From: Sporomusa malonica
GTDB taxonomy: Bacteria > Bacillota > Negativicutes > Sporomusales > Sporomusaceae
DNA length: 64,000 nucleotides
Reading direction: 5' to 3'
Assembly (NCBI RefSeq): GCF_900176355.1
Contig: NZ_FWXI01000003.1
Location: forward strand, 282,329 to 346,328
The position numbers and the translations under genes were made by a program. This document shows, piece by piece, positions 46,653-54,316 of this stretch (the first letter of the stretch is position 1; every line of letters begins with the position of its first letter). The notes beneath the pieces are model-generated. The model saw only the letters and a list, made by a program, of their open reading frames with translations, did no database searches and was not told the DNA's origin.

Positions 46653-47965
46653 AACGCTTCTTGCTGCTATGCCTTGTCACGTGTATGCTGGCATACCTTC
46701 CGGTCACAGGCTATGCCGGGGCGAAAGAAGATTATGAAGACGCCTATACCCTCTACCTTACCGCGGCTGCCAGCGCGGCAGCCTACAGCGGCCGGATCGG
46801 CGAGCTGGCCAATCGCTATCTGGAACAGGACGGCTGGCAAATTGATCATTACGTTCAGTCCCAGGGCCATACCGGCGCCCGCTACCTGATTGCTCACAAA
46901 GAAGGTGTCCCCTACTATCTTGCAGCCATTGTCGGCACGGAAAACGATAGGGATATTGAAACCGATCTCAAGTTTGATAAAGTATATTTCGCCGGCAGCA
47001 ATGAGGAAGAATGCGCAGTCAATGCCGCTAAAAAAGATGTTCCTGGTACCGAACCTAAGGTTCACAGAGGATTTAATCAATTTGTACAAGCCGGCCTGTC
47101 AGCCGTCTTACGCAATCCCCGGCAGGTTAGTCTCTCGCTTCCTGACTTGCTCCTATCTAACCAAACCCGCAAATTGTACTTAACCGGCCATAGTCTCGGC
47201 GGCGCAGCCGCCACCTTGGCCGGAGCCAGACTGCTTAGCGTGGGCATCAACCCGGAGCAGTTAGAAGTCATTACTTTCGGCGCACCCGCCGTAGGCAATG
47301 CTGCGTTTGCCGCAAAGTTCGGCCCAAGCCTCCATCTGACACGGGTCGTCAATTCCGGCGACGTGGTAACCGGCGCCCTGCAAACTCTGCTCGGCGGCTA
47401 CCGGCAGTTTGGCCAGGAAATTAAATGGCGCCCGCCTGATACAGTGGACGATGCTCATCAATTGATCGGCTACATAGATTCTGCAATAAAAAACTATTAT
47501 GACAAACGCCGCCTGGCTGTTGCGGCCGGAGTGCAACTACCTATCCCGTCCGCTGACAAACAAATAAATCACGGGCGCGTCTATATCGCCCCGCTCGGCA
47601 ATAACCTTCCTGCTGGATTGACGGAAGAATTTTCATACATGCAGGAAGCATTGCAGGATGAATACCAGCAGACATTACCGGACTATGTCACAGCTGATGA
47701 TCAGGCTGACTGGCGGAAGACAGCCAGCGCCTCCGGCTGCCGGTGGGCCATTGTCTCCGACGTAAGTGCCCTGCGTGTCAAACAAGAAAAGAATATTTAC
47801 TACATCACATTAACTCAAACTGTCTATGATGTCACAAGTGGTACCGCCGTCACCACCGCCACTTTTTCGACCGCAACCTATAACCTGACTCCCCTGGAAG
47901 CCTTCATTCATACTTTTAAAGGAATGCATGCTCACTTGATTGATCAGTTTGCAAAAACAATTTGA
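46649..47965 (+). CDS. secreted class 3 lipase-like protein, coupled to the RND operon
   Basis: 438 residues. Signal peptide (KRFLLLCLVTCMLAYLPVTGYA, about 1-23), then an alpha/beta hydrolase domain of lipase class 3 type with nucleophile elbow LTGHSLGGAAATLAG (Ser182), VITFGAPAVGNAAF, and a plausible catalytic Asp in VNSGDVVTG. The last 120 residues form a separate beta-rich domain. TTG 46649 overlaps the permease stop by four bases, indicating translational coupling. A lipase joined to an RND pump is unusual; lipid or ester remodelling of the outer envelope is conjecture. Confidence 0.85.
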   Translation: MKRFLLLCLVTCMLAYLPVTGYAGAKEDYEDAYTLYLTAAASAAAYSGRIGELANRYLEQDGWQIDHYVQSQGHTGARYLIAHKEGVPYYLAAIVGTENDRDIETDLKFDKVYFAGSNEEECAVNAAKKDVPGTEPKVHRGFNQFVQAGLSAVLRNPRQVSLSLPDLLLSNQTRKLYLTGHSLGGAAATLAGARLLSVGINPEQLEVITFGAPAVGNAAFAAKFGPSLHLTRVVNSGDVVTGALQTLLGGYRQFGQEIKWRPPDTVDDAHQLIGYIDSAIKNYYDKRRLAVAAGVQLPIPSADKQINHGRVYIAPLGNNLPAGLTEEFSYMQEALQDEYQQTLPDYVTADDQADWRKTASASGCRWAIVSDVSALRVKQEKNIYYITLTQTVYDVTSGTAVTTATFSTATYNLTPLEAFIHTFKGMHAHLIDQFAKTI

Positions 47966-47994
47966 CCTTCTTAATCATTTCGTGGAACCGCCGG

Positions 47995-48081
47995 CTACAC
48001 TCTAACATGCTTACGATCCTCTTGCTTAATGTCTACACCCACAGGATATCCGACAGGCGGAAAGGAAAAAAATCGCCTCAT
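47995..48081 (-). CDS. possible 28-residue peptide in the duplicated tRNA flank
   Basis: Small open frame starting MRRFFSFPPVGYP. GGAAG lies about nine bases before the ATG. The same 5' stretch (AGGAAGA to MRRFF) recurs at 54034-54067 beside the intact tRNA-Arg, but there the frame diverges and stops after 14 codons. It may be chance within a duplicated non-coding flank. Confidence 0.2.
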   Translation of the reverse strand: MRRFFSFPPVGYPVGVDIKQEDRKHVRV

Positions 48082-48097
48082 AGCTCAATTCTTCCTT
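48063..48097. repeat. duplicated tRNA-Arg flank, copy A
   Basis: About 35 nt (GGAAAAAAATCGCCTCAT then AGCTCAATTCTTCCTT) that match 54034-54067 with three or four differences. It shows that not only the tRNA 3' half but also its downstream flank is present twice. Confidence 0.7.
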
Positions 48098-48170
48098 AAA
48101 AAACTTATAAAAAGCAATTCGGCTGCGTTGTTGTCACAGTTGTTGTCAAATTGCTATAAAAAACACAAAA

Positions 48171-48204
48171 AGAGCTTTACGAAAACCTCGTAAAACTCTT
48201 TTTA
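48171..48204. terminator. terminator hairpin, duplicate of tRNA-Arg terminator
   Basis: GAGCTTTACGA pairs with TCGTAAAACTC, with A/T tracts on both sides. A close relative lies at 54119-54147 after tRNA-Arg. Here it can end the lipase transcript. Confidence 0.7.
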
Positions 48205-48218
48205 AAATATTATATGAT

Positions 48219-48291
48219 GTTCCGCGCTATTGCTTGGAACTAAGCAATTCGCACCAATCAGACTTCGCCTTTCGGCTCGTCTTCTTGGCCT
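48219..48291. repeat. tRNA-associated dispersed repeat, copy 1
   Basis: Begins GTTCCGCGCTATTGCTTGG and ends in TCGCCTTTCGGCTCG. The reverse complement of about 63571-63642 matches in the same order (27-nt block with two mismatches, then TCGCCTAGCGGCTCG). In copy A of the tRNA-Arg flank it lies between terminator and tRNA fragment, where the intact locus has only about 10 bases, so it looks inserted. Confidence 0.6.
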
Positions 48292-48301
48292 CTCTGCTTA
48301 T

Positions 48302-48352
48302 ATGGCGACCCCGGCAGGATTCGAACCTGCGACCTTTTGATTCGTAGTCAAA
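48302..48352 (-). repeat. 51-bp direct repeat: 3' half of tRNA-Arg (att-like)
   Basis: Identical over 51 bases to 54158-54208, covering the anticodon arm through the CCA end of tRNA-Arg(ACG). The 5' half of the tRNA is absent. With the intact gene at 54159-54235, the pair of direct repeats bounds about 5.9 kb, as left by tRNA-targeted integration. No integrase gene is seen between them. Confidence 0.85.
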
Positions 48353-49301
48353 TTTCGCCATCATTTTTCGTTTTCAAAACACCATTAATAGTTGATAATG
48401 CTGGATTTTGCGCGTTGACGCTTACATTCTGAATAGAATCTTTTTCTTTAGATTTTCTATCCTTAAGCATTTCCCCGATATAGGTTGAACCCAATATTAA
48501 AATCCCGCCAATAATCTGAGGGAGTGTTAATGTCTCTCCGACAAAGATCACACTGAATAGAATACCAAATAAAGGCTCTAAATAACTGTAGGACACTATT
48601 TCAACAGATTTCATATGTGTATAGAGGGAAAAGAACATGGTATAGGCCACACCAGTGTGTAATATACCCAATAGAATGGTATAAATAACTGCCATAGCAT
48701 CCAAGTCTACAACCGTTAAAATATTTCCATCAATCAATACAAATGGCAGTAAAACAATCATCGCTGTAAATATTTGCACAAATGTAGCAGTTTGATTATC
48801 CACCCTGACTTTAATGCTGCGGTTAATAAGAACAATGGTTGCATACATCATCCCTGAAATAGCACTGAGTGCCATCCCCATGTACCCGTAACCTTCAAGT
48901 AAGTTATGACCTACAATCAGAAAGAGACCTAGAAACGAGGCGAAAATCACTGCAATTTGAATCTTTGAGATAGTCTCTTTTAATACCAATGGTGCAAATA
49001 TCATTACATAAACCGGGCACATGTTGTAGATCACAACAGCAGATGAAATACTGGTATGCTTAAATCCATAGAACAAGGTTAACCAGCCAAAACCCAGTAA
49101 TACACCTGAAATAAGATAGGGTTTTAAAAGCGACAATTCCACCTTATCTGTTTTTTTCATTTTCATTACAACAAAAAGAACCGGCAGTGCAATTAATGCC
49201 CTCAGAAAAGCCAAGCTTAATGCGGACAATGGAATGGAACTTGTAAATACCCCCAGACTCCCCCATATGATCATAACAAGTGCTAATTTAATTCTATTCA
49301 T
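48348..49301 (-). CDS. EamA/DMT-family transporter
   Basis: 317 residues with ten hydrophobic segments in two EamA repeats (LALVMIIWGSLGVFTS at the start; YSYLEPLFGILFSVIFVGETLTLPQIIGGILILGSTYIGE near the end). ATG 49301 has AAGGAG eight bases upstream. The final codons and TGA stop lie inside the tRNA-Arg fragment, so the gene's end was formed at, or reaches exactly to, the repeat boundary. Likely metabolite exporter. More AT-rich than flanking genes, in line with transfer. Confidence 0.85.
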   Translation of the reverse strand: MNRIKLALVMIIWGSLGVFTSSIPLSALSLAFLRALIALPVLFVVMKMKKTDKVELSLLKPYLISGVLLGFGWLTLFYGFKHTSISSAVVIYNMCPVYVMIFAPLVLKETISKIQIAVIFASFLGLFLIVGHNLLEGYGYMGMALSAISGMMYATIVLINRSIKVRVDNQTATFVQIFTAMIVLLPFVLIDGNILTVVDLDAMAVIYTILLGILHTGVAYTMFFSLYTHMKSVEIVSYSYLEPLFGILFSVIFVGETLTLPQIIGGILILGSTYIGEMLKDRKSKEKDSIQNVSVNAQNPALSTINGVLKTKNDGEI

Positions 49302-49372
49302 AGACACACTCCTTATCCTTGCTAAGTTTAGATTAGCTAAATAATAAGGAGCTGTATTGTATAAAATTGACA

Positions 49373-50185
49373 CTATCCTTTTAATTGCTCTAAATATGTT
49401 ACTGGTGTAATACCATACATTTTTTTAAATTCTCGAATTAAATGAGCTTGGTCATAAAATCTTAATTCCTCACAAATTTCAAACACGTCTACACCTTTAC
49501 TTAATAGCCTTTTTGCTTCAGCTACTCGATATTGTAAATGGTATGCAGCAGGTGTAGTGACATATAATTTCTTAAAATTCCTTATTATTGTAAACTTATT
49601 TAGTCCGGTTATTTGCTGAAGTTTATCCAATGTTATAACGTCATTCACGTGATTTAATATATATTCATGGATCGTTTTGACAATATCTATTGTATTTGTT
49701 GTAGTAGTTTCCGGAATATCTTTTTCTCCAAACTCTATCAATAATTCAATAAGTATATTTTCCAATGTGTCTGGAATCTGTTCCGTTAGCAGCTGTTCAA
49801 TAAAGCCTATTAATTTCTGAACCTGATTACCTGTTAACTTTTTTGCTTGATTAAAGCTTACTAAATCGCCATAGTAACCGGGATCAACAAATAACATAAC
49901 ATATGCCCAGTGATTGGTATCTTTCGGTGCACATCTGTGAGTCATCAATGGTGGAATAATGACACCATCACCTGTTCCATAAAGGATAGTCCTATCGTTC
50001 AATGTTAAATCAGTGGATCCTTCTATGATATACCCTAATGAAAGTTCATTATGAACATGAGCCTTATATTCATGGGGGTTGTTTCTACACCTCTTGATTT
50101 CCACGCCTTCAATAATGCTTCTGCTAAATTCCATATGTCTGTCTTTCTCAATACTGCTCATATAATCCTTGTCTGATATATTCAA
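49373..50185 (-). CDS. AraC-family transcriptional regulator
   Basis: 270 residues. N-terminal cupin-type sensing domain (HVHNELSLGYIIEGSTDL, IIPPLMTHRCAP) and C-terminal double HTH (LDKLQQITGLNKFTIIRNFKKLYVTTPAAYHLQYRVAEAKRLL; FYDQAHLIREFKKMYGITPVTYLEQLKG). Start is uncertain: TTG 50185 has AAAGGTAAG at a distance, and ATG 50161 has AAGGA very close. It is encoded directly upstream of the EamA gene in the same direction, an arrangement common for LysE/EamA exporters and their regulators. Confidence 0.85.
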   Translation of the reverse strand: MNISDKDYMSSIEKDRHMEFSRSIIEGVEIKRCRNNPHEYKAHVHNELSLGYIIEGSTDLTLNDRTILYGTGDGVIIPPLMTHRCAPKDTNHWAYVMLFVDPGYYGDLVSFNQAKKLTGNQVQKLIGFIEQLLTEQIPDTLENILIELLIEFGEKDIPETTTTNTIDIVKTIHEYILNHVNDVITLDKLQQITGLNKFTIIRNFKKLYVTTPAAYHLQYRVAEAKRLLSKGVDVFEICEELRFYDQAHLIREFKKMYGITPVTYLEQLKG

Positions 50186-50643
50186 AGTTCAAACACTTAC
50201 CTTTCATTTTATTGTCTGCTGTGATGATACTATTTTGGGGCATTCTTTTTAAAGCATCTACCGCTTTGTTGCACCGCTACTTTAACGTTTATCGTCACTT
50301 CGCTCATCCCCATCAAATTACCAAAAAATGTTACATATCGTCATTTATTCTATTCATATAACAAAATACCTGTTTTTTCCGGAACAGACAGCCCTTCCAA
50401 GTCGAGCTGTCTGTTCTTGCTTTAGTCATATTTCTTATGTATTGATCATTATCCCCTGTTCCGGGTATGATTAAAGCAAGTAACCCCGTCATAGAAAAGG
50501 TCAGAGACTAGGACAGACTCAAAAAAGGAGTTCCATTTTCATTATACCATTAATGTACCTTCATGATTTTTTAGAATTATTTATACTCTCTTTACATGTT
50601 CTTGTTATAATAGAAAAAAGGCAATAAAGCGGGTGAACTTCTC
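50186..50643. other. 458-base intergenic region inside the island
   Basis: Divergent region between the AraC gene and the response-regulator gene. It holds a hairpin ACAGACAGC/GCTGTCTGT at 50384-50414 followed by T-rich sequence, and an extended -10 motif TGTTATAAT (50603-50611) before the response-regulator gene. I see no other gene. Confidence 0.5.
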
Positions 50644-51345
50644 ATGGGAAAAACTATTTTGGTAGTTGATGATGATCCGGACATTATCAAATTGATCACC
50701 CAAAGTTTAAAATACGAACAATTTGAAGTCGTGACGGCTTGTTCAGGGAAAGAGGCCCTAGCAATACTTATAGCAACTCCCGTTGATTTTGTGGTGCTGG
50801 ATATCATGATGCCGGAAATGGACGGGTTGGAAGTTTGCCGCAACATCCACACCGACTATAATATCCCGATTTTATTCTTGAGCGCGCGGGACCGGGACAT
50901 TGATAAGATTATCGGGCTGGAAATCGGCGCCGATGATTACATGACCAAACCTTTTAGCATTCAAGAGTTAACCAGCCGGATCAAGGCGCATTTCCGAAAG
51001 GTGGACCGTTTGTATGAGGAGTGGAACGAATGCAGGAAGGATGCAGACAGTAACGGATTGGCAGCTATGTCACCGTTGGTTTTAAATGAGCAGACTTTTG
51101 AAGCTTTTTTAAACCGGCAAAAGCTTGATCTGTCAACCAAGGAATTTCTGATTTTGGCTTTTCTGAAGAAACATTTCAACATGGTCTTAACCCGGGAACA
51201 AATCTATGAAAATGTTTGGAGAGACGAATACGATGAACTAAACACCGTCACCGTGCATATCAAAAATATCCGCAAAAAGCTCGGCCCGGAGTATGATTTG
51301 ATTAAAACGATCTGGGGTGTCGGTTACAAATATACGGAAGGATAA
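50644..51345 (+). CDS. OmpR-family response regulator
   Basis: 233 residues. Receiver domain (about 1-118) with acidic DDD at 9-11, phosphoacceptor Asp53 (VVLDIMMPEMDG) and Lys102 (MTKPF). C-terminal winged helix (about 135-230; LDLSTKEFLILAFLKKHFNMVLTREQIYENVW, VTVHIKNIRKKLG). It appears intact, but its cognate histidine kinase just downstream is broken, so it may be an orphan. Confidence 0.93.
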   Translation: MGKTILVVDDDPDIIKLITQSLKYEQFEVVTACSGKEALAILIATPVDFVVLDIMMPEMDGLEVCRNIHTDYNIPILFLSARDRDIDKIIGLEIGADDYMTKPFSIQELTSRIKAHFRKVDRLYEEWNECRKDADSNGLAAMSPLVLNEQTFEAFLNRQKLDLSTKEFLILAFLKKHFNMVLTREQIYENVWRDEYDELNTVTVHIKNIRKKLGPEYDLIKTIWGVGYKYTEG

Positions 51346-51353
51346 CTGGAAAA

Positions 51354-52220
51354 TTGAAGCTCAAAATTAAACTGCCTTTGCTGTTTTTATTGATGCTGGT
51401 AACACTGGTGTTTTTGCTTGTGGCTATTAGAGTGTACACCATGGATAAGCTATTTCCAGGTTATAAAGATTATGTCGCTGACAATAAAATAATAGCCGAT
51501 AGTGTGGCTGCGTTATATCCTGATCAGCAAGCAATCGCTGCTTATCTGAGGCAGATTTCCAACTCTCAAAATATTTCCTTGAAACTATATAATCACGACG
51601 CATCTGCGGTGCTGTTATCCTATTTGAAACCGTACGACGATTATGACGATAAAGCATTAAAGAATTTCTGGTTACCCGTAAAAACATCCCAGCACCCCAC
51701 CTAGTGTATTTTTTAGAGATTGAAAGGGTTCGCCAGTGGGAACAAAATTCAAGAGAGCAACTCATGTTATTCCTTTGGTTGCTGCTGATTTTGATCGCTG
51801 CCATCTTTGCTGTTCTGGCAGTGTATTTTCATTTCAACATCACTAGGCCGATTCAGATACTGAATACCCGGTTAAAAAGGATAAATATCGGGCATTCATT
51901 TAGCTCCTTATATTTGAAAAGGACGGATGAGATCGGGGAACTGTATCATTATTTTAACGAAATGCAAGCAAGGCTTCATCAGGCGCACAGGGAACAGGTC
52001 GATATGATTGCGGCGATTGCTCACGATCTAAAAACTCCTCTGACGACCATTAACGGTTTTGTGGAATTGTTGACCCTGCAAAAAGATCTTTCGGAGAGCG
52101 ACAAGCAGGAATATTATGAGCTGATTCTAAAGAAATCAAAGCACATGGTGGATTTGATAAATTATTTTTCAGCTTTTACCAGGGATGAGCTTACATTGGA
52201 GGCAATCGATAAGCAACCTG
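51354..52220 (+). pseudogene. truncated, frameshifted sensor histidine kinase
   Basis: Starts TTG 51354 with a first membrane helix (LPLLFLLMLVTLVFLLVAI) and sensor region. The frame ends at 51704, and a second frame takes over at 51704 with the second membrane helix, HAMP and HisKA domain (MIAAIAHDLKTPLTTINGF; phospho-His). After about 52220 the frame becomes DevC-type permease, so the ATPase domain is missing. Both breaks together make a working kinase unlikely. A stop-start overlap at 51702-51706 leaves a small chance that the first break is two coupled genes. Confidence 0.8.
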
Positions 52221-53404
52221 TGCTGCTAACTAGACAGTTTTATTTTGCGACGCACCTGGCTTGGCGACAATTGACTCACGGGCGGGCCAAGCTTGCGGCT
52301 GCCATACTGGGAGTCATGTTTGCCTGCGTTTTGGTGTTTATGCAGCTAGGATTTCTGGATTCGCTGAACGAAAGCTCAACAATCATCGCCAAACGGTTTC
52401 AAGGGGAACTGTTTTTAGTCCATAAGCAGTGTCAAGCGTTGTCGGCAACAGTACCTTTTTCCCGAACGAAACTTCAACGGGTATTAGCCAGCCCTGATGT
52501 TGATTCAGTTGTTCCTGTTTATATTGGCGAGGCTCAGTTTAATAATCTGGAAACCAAAGTAAATCGCACCCTTATGGTATGGGGTAGTGAACCTACGGAG
52601 ACTGTCCTAAACCTCACAGGTATTGAGCAATTCCGAGCCGCGCTGACAAGACGGGATACGGCTGTGTTTGATGAGTCGTCCCGGCCGGAGTTTGGTGATA
52701 TTGCTGCATTGTTGAAGCAAGGTCCGGTGGTGACAGAAATCAACGACCGTAAGATGGAGGTAATTGGTACAGTGCGTATCGGAACATCGTTCGCGGCTGA
52801 CGGCAATTTAATTACAAGTGACCAGAATTTTTTTCGGATTTTCCCAAGCCGGCATCCGTCTCAGATTGATGTCGGCGTTATCCGGGTAAAAGCAAATGCT
52901 AATATTGGTCAATTACAACAAGACCTGCGTCTCCTTCTTAATGATAAGGTTTATGTCTTTACGGACAAGGAATTTGTTAATTTCGAATATCAATATTGGC
53001 AGAGCAGTGCACCGCTTGGGTTTATTTTCGGCTTTGGTACAATCATGGGATTAGTCGTTGGGCTGGTAATCGTATATCAAATTCTCTTTACAGATATCTC
53101 CAATCACTTGAAGGAGTTTGCTACCTTAAAGGCAATGGGCTATTCAAATCGTTATCTGCTGCTGGTTGTTTTCAGTTCGTCCTTAATTTTGGCGATCATC
53201 GGATTCATCCCCGGATTCCTGATTTCTCTGGGGCTCTATAATCTCGCTGAATCGTTTACGTTTATCCCCATGCCGATGCCGCTAACCAAGGTGATAAACG
53301 TGTTTCTTATGATCCTCACGATGTGCGTGTACAACCCCAACATCTTATTATGGCGAAATAGCTGCGGCAGTTACCAGCGGCAACAAGTATTCGTATGCAT
53401 CTGA
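52221..53404 (+). pseudogene. DevC-like ABC permease fused in frame to kinase remnant, 3' truncated
   Basis: From about 52221 the same frame encodes HLAWRQLTHGRAKLAAAILGVMFACVLVFMQLGFLDSL..., the N-terminal signature of DevC-type ABC exporter permeases, then the periplasmic domain and two of the C-terminal helices (about 53020-53325). The normal ending after TMC is replaced by unrelated residues and a stop at 53404. The first residues of DevC are also missing, so the frame is a chimera of kinase and permease. It may be transcribed but is probably non-functional. Confidence 0.8.
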
Positions 53405-53546
53405 AGTCGGTGTTAAAAGAAACATCTCGGAAAAAGCCGGTTTCGTAGCCGGATACCGTTATTTAGCCGCAAAATCAGGTTCCAATGATGAGTATGCGAA
53501 AATAAGCCTGAGCGGTCCTTTTGTGCAGCTTAATTACCGTTTTTAA
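53328..53546 (+). pseudogene. C-terminal fragment of an outer-membrane beta-barrel protein
   Basis: In a different frame from the DevC remnant, about 70 residues run to the stop at 53546: SYYGEIAAAVTSGNKYSY..., alternating strands ending VQLNYRF. The terminal Phe preceded by alternating hydrophobics is the outer-membrane barrel export signature. No start or signal peptide remains. It implies a deletion joining the 3' end of a barrel gene to the DevC gene. Confidence 0.7.
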
Positions 53547-53642
53547 AATTCATTTCGATATCCCCATAGGAACGCCACACTCCCCGGAGTTTCTGCCTTT
53601 CACAACGTTTCTATCCGACGATTTTTTACATCTTGTCCTCGA

Positions 53643-53918
53643 TTAAGTTTTGTCTTTAGATTTCTTTTCTGAATTCATGTGTTCCTTATGCGGTTGCTCC
53701 ACGCTATCCGGCAAGACATCCAGTACAGCGTCCAAAGTGGCCACTACCGCGTCAACACTCACGCCTTTGCATCCATTTCCCGGCACCAAGGCCGAAACGA
53801 CAAAATTGTTTACTTCCCGGATGCATTTCTCTTCTTCCGGCTCGGCCATCGTCAACCATATCCAACCGCTCTTAGGTGGCATTAAACTACAAAGCACAGG
53901 GGGATTGATATTCAACAC
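53643..53918 (-). CDS. hypothetical protein, probably 5'-truncated
   Basis: 91 residues in this frame (MLNINPPVLCSLMPPKSGW...VEQPHKEHMNSEKKSKDKT). The reading frame stays open upstream without a usable start to about 54010 (it continues FGQARSAAVLFNLIDYV), which suggests that an original N-terminus has been lost at the tRNA-proximal junction. I do not recognise the family. It may be a remnant of island decay. Confidence 0.4.
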   Translation of the reverse strand: MLNINPPVLCSLMPPKSGWIWLTMAEPEEEKCIREVNNFVVSALVPGNGCKGVSVDAVVATLDAVLDVLPDSVEQPHKEHMNSEKKSKDKT

Positions 53919-54033
53919 ATAGTCGATCAGATTAAATAAAACGGCGGCGGACCGCGCCTGACCGAACTGACCTTTTCTCTCCTACGCATTGCTCTAAACA
54001 AAGCCTTCATGAAGAAATCCTGCACCTGCGGCC

Positions 54034-54067
54034 AGGAAAAAATCGCCTCATGGCTCAACTCTTCCTT
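54034..54067. repeat. tRNA-Arg flank, copy B
   Basis: Counterpart of 48063-48097 next to the intact tRNA-Arg gene. Confidence 0.65.
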
Positions 54068-54118
54068 TCCGGCTACCCCAATCGACCATGAAACACCACT
54101 ACAATGAAAATAATAAAA

Positions 54119-54147
54119 AAGGCTTTACGAAAGCATCGTAAAACCTT
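54119..54147 (-). terminator. tRNA-Arg terminator
   Basis: AAGGTTTTACGA pairs with TCGTAAAGCCTT on the minus strand, followed by a T-run. It lies just after the CCA end of tRNA-Arg. Confidence 0.75.
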
Positions 54148-54158
54148 TGAGATATCAA

Positions 54159-54235
54159 TGGCGACCCCGGCAGGATTCGAACCTGCGACCTTTTGATTCG
54201 TAGTCAAACGCTCTATCCAGCTGAGCTACGGAGTC
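54159..54235 (-). tRNA. tRNA-Arg (anticodon ACG)
   Basis: 77-nt tRNA with encoded CCA. Acceptor GACTCCG pairs with CGGGGTC (one G-T). Anticodon loop CTACGAA gives ACG. The T arm GTCGCAGGTTCGAATCCTGC is normal. Its 3' 51 bases are repeated at 48302-48352. Confidence 0.97.
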
Positions 54236-54316
54236 ATGTGTTGACTTGCTACTTGACTATTATATTATGCAAATCAAATAATGTCAACACTCATCAACAT
54301 TTTTTTTATTAATACC

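Noticed and set aside
48302..48352. A second functional tRNA-Arg gene
   Set aside because: The 5' acceptor strand and D arm are missing; only the 3' half is present.
53650..53922. 90-codon plus-strand frame over the 3' island junction
   Set aside because: It mirrors the minus-strand frame at 53643-53918, which has a longer open extent; there is no ribosome site for the plus frame.
48350..54158. Integrase or transposase gene within the island
   Set aside because: No frame there shows tyrosine or serine recombinase motifs or a DDE transposase; mobility cannot be shown from this window.
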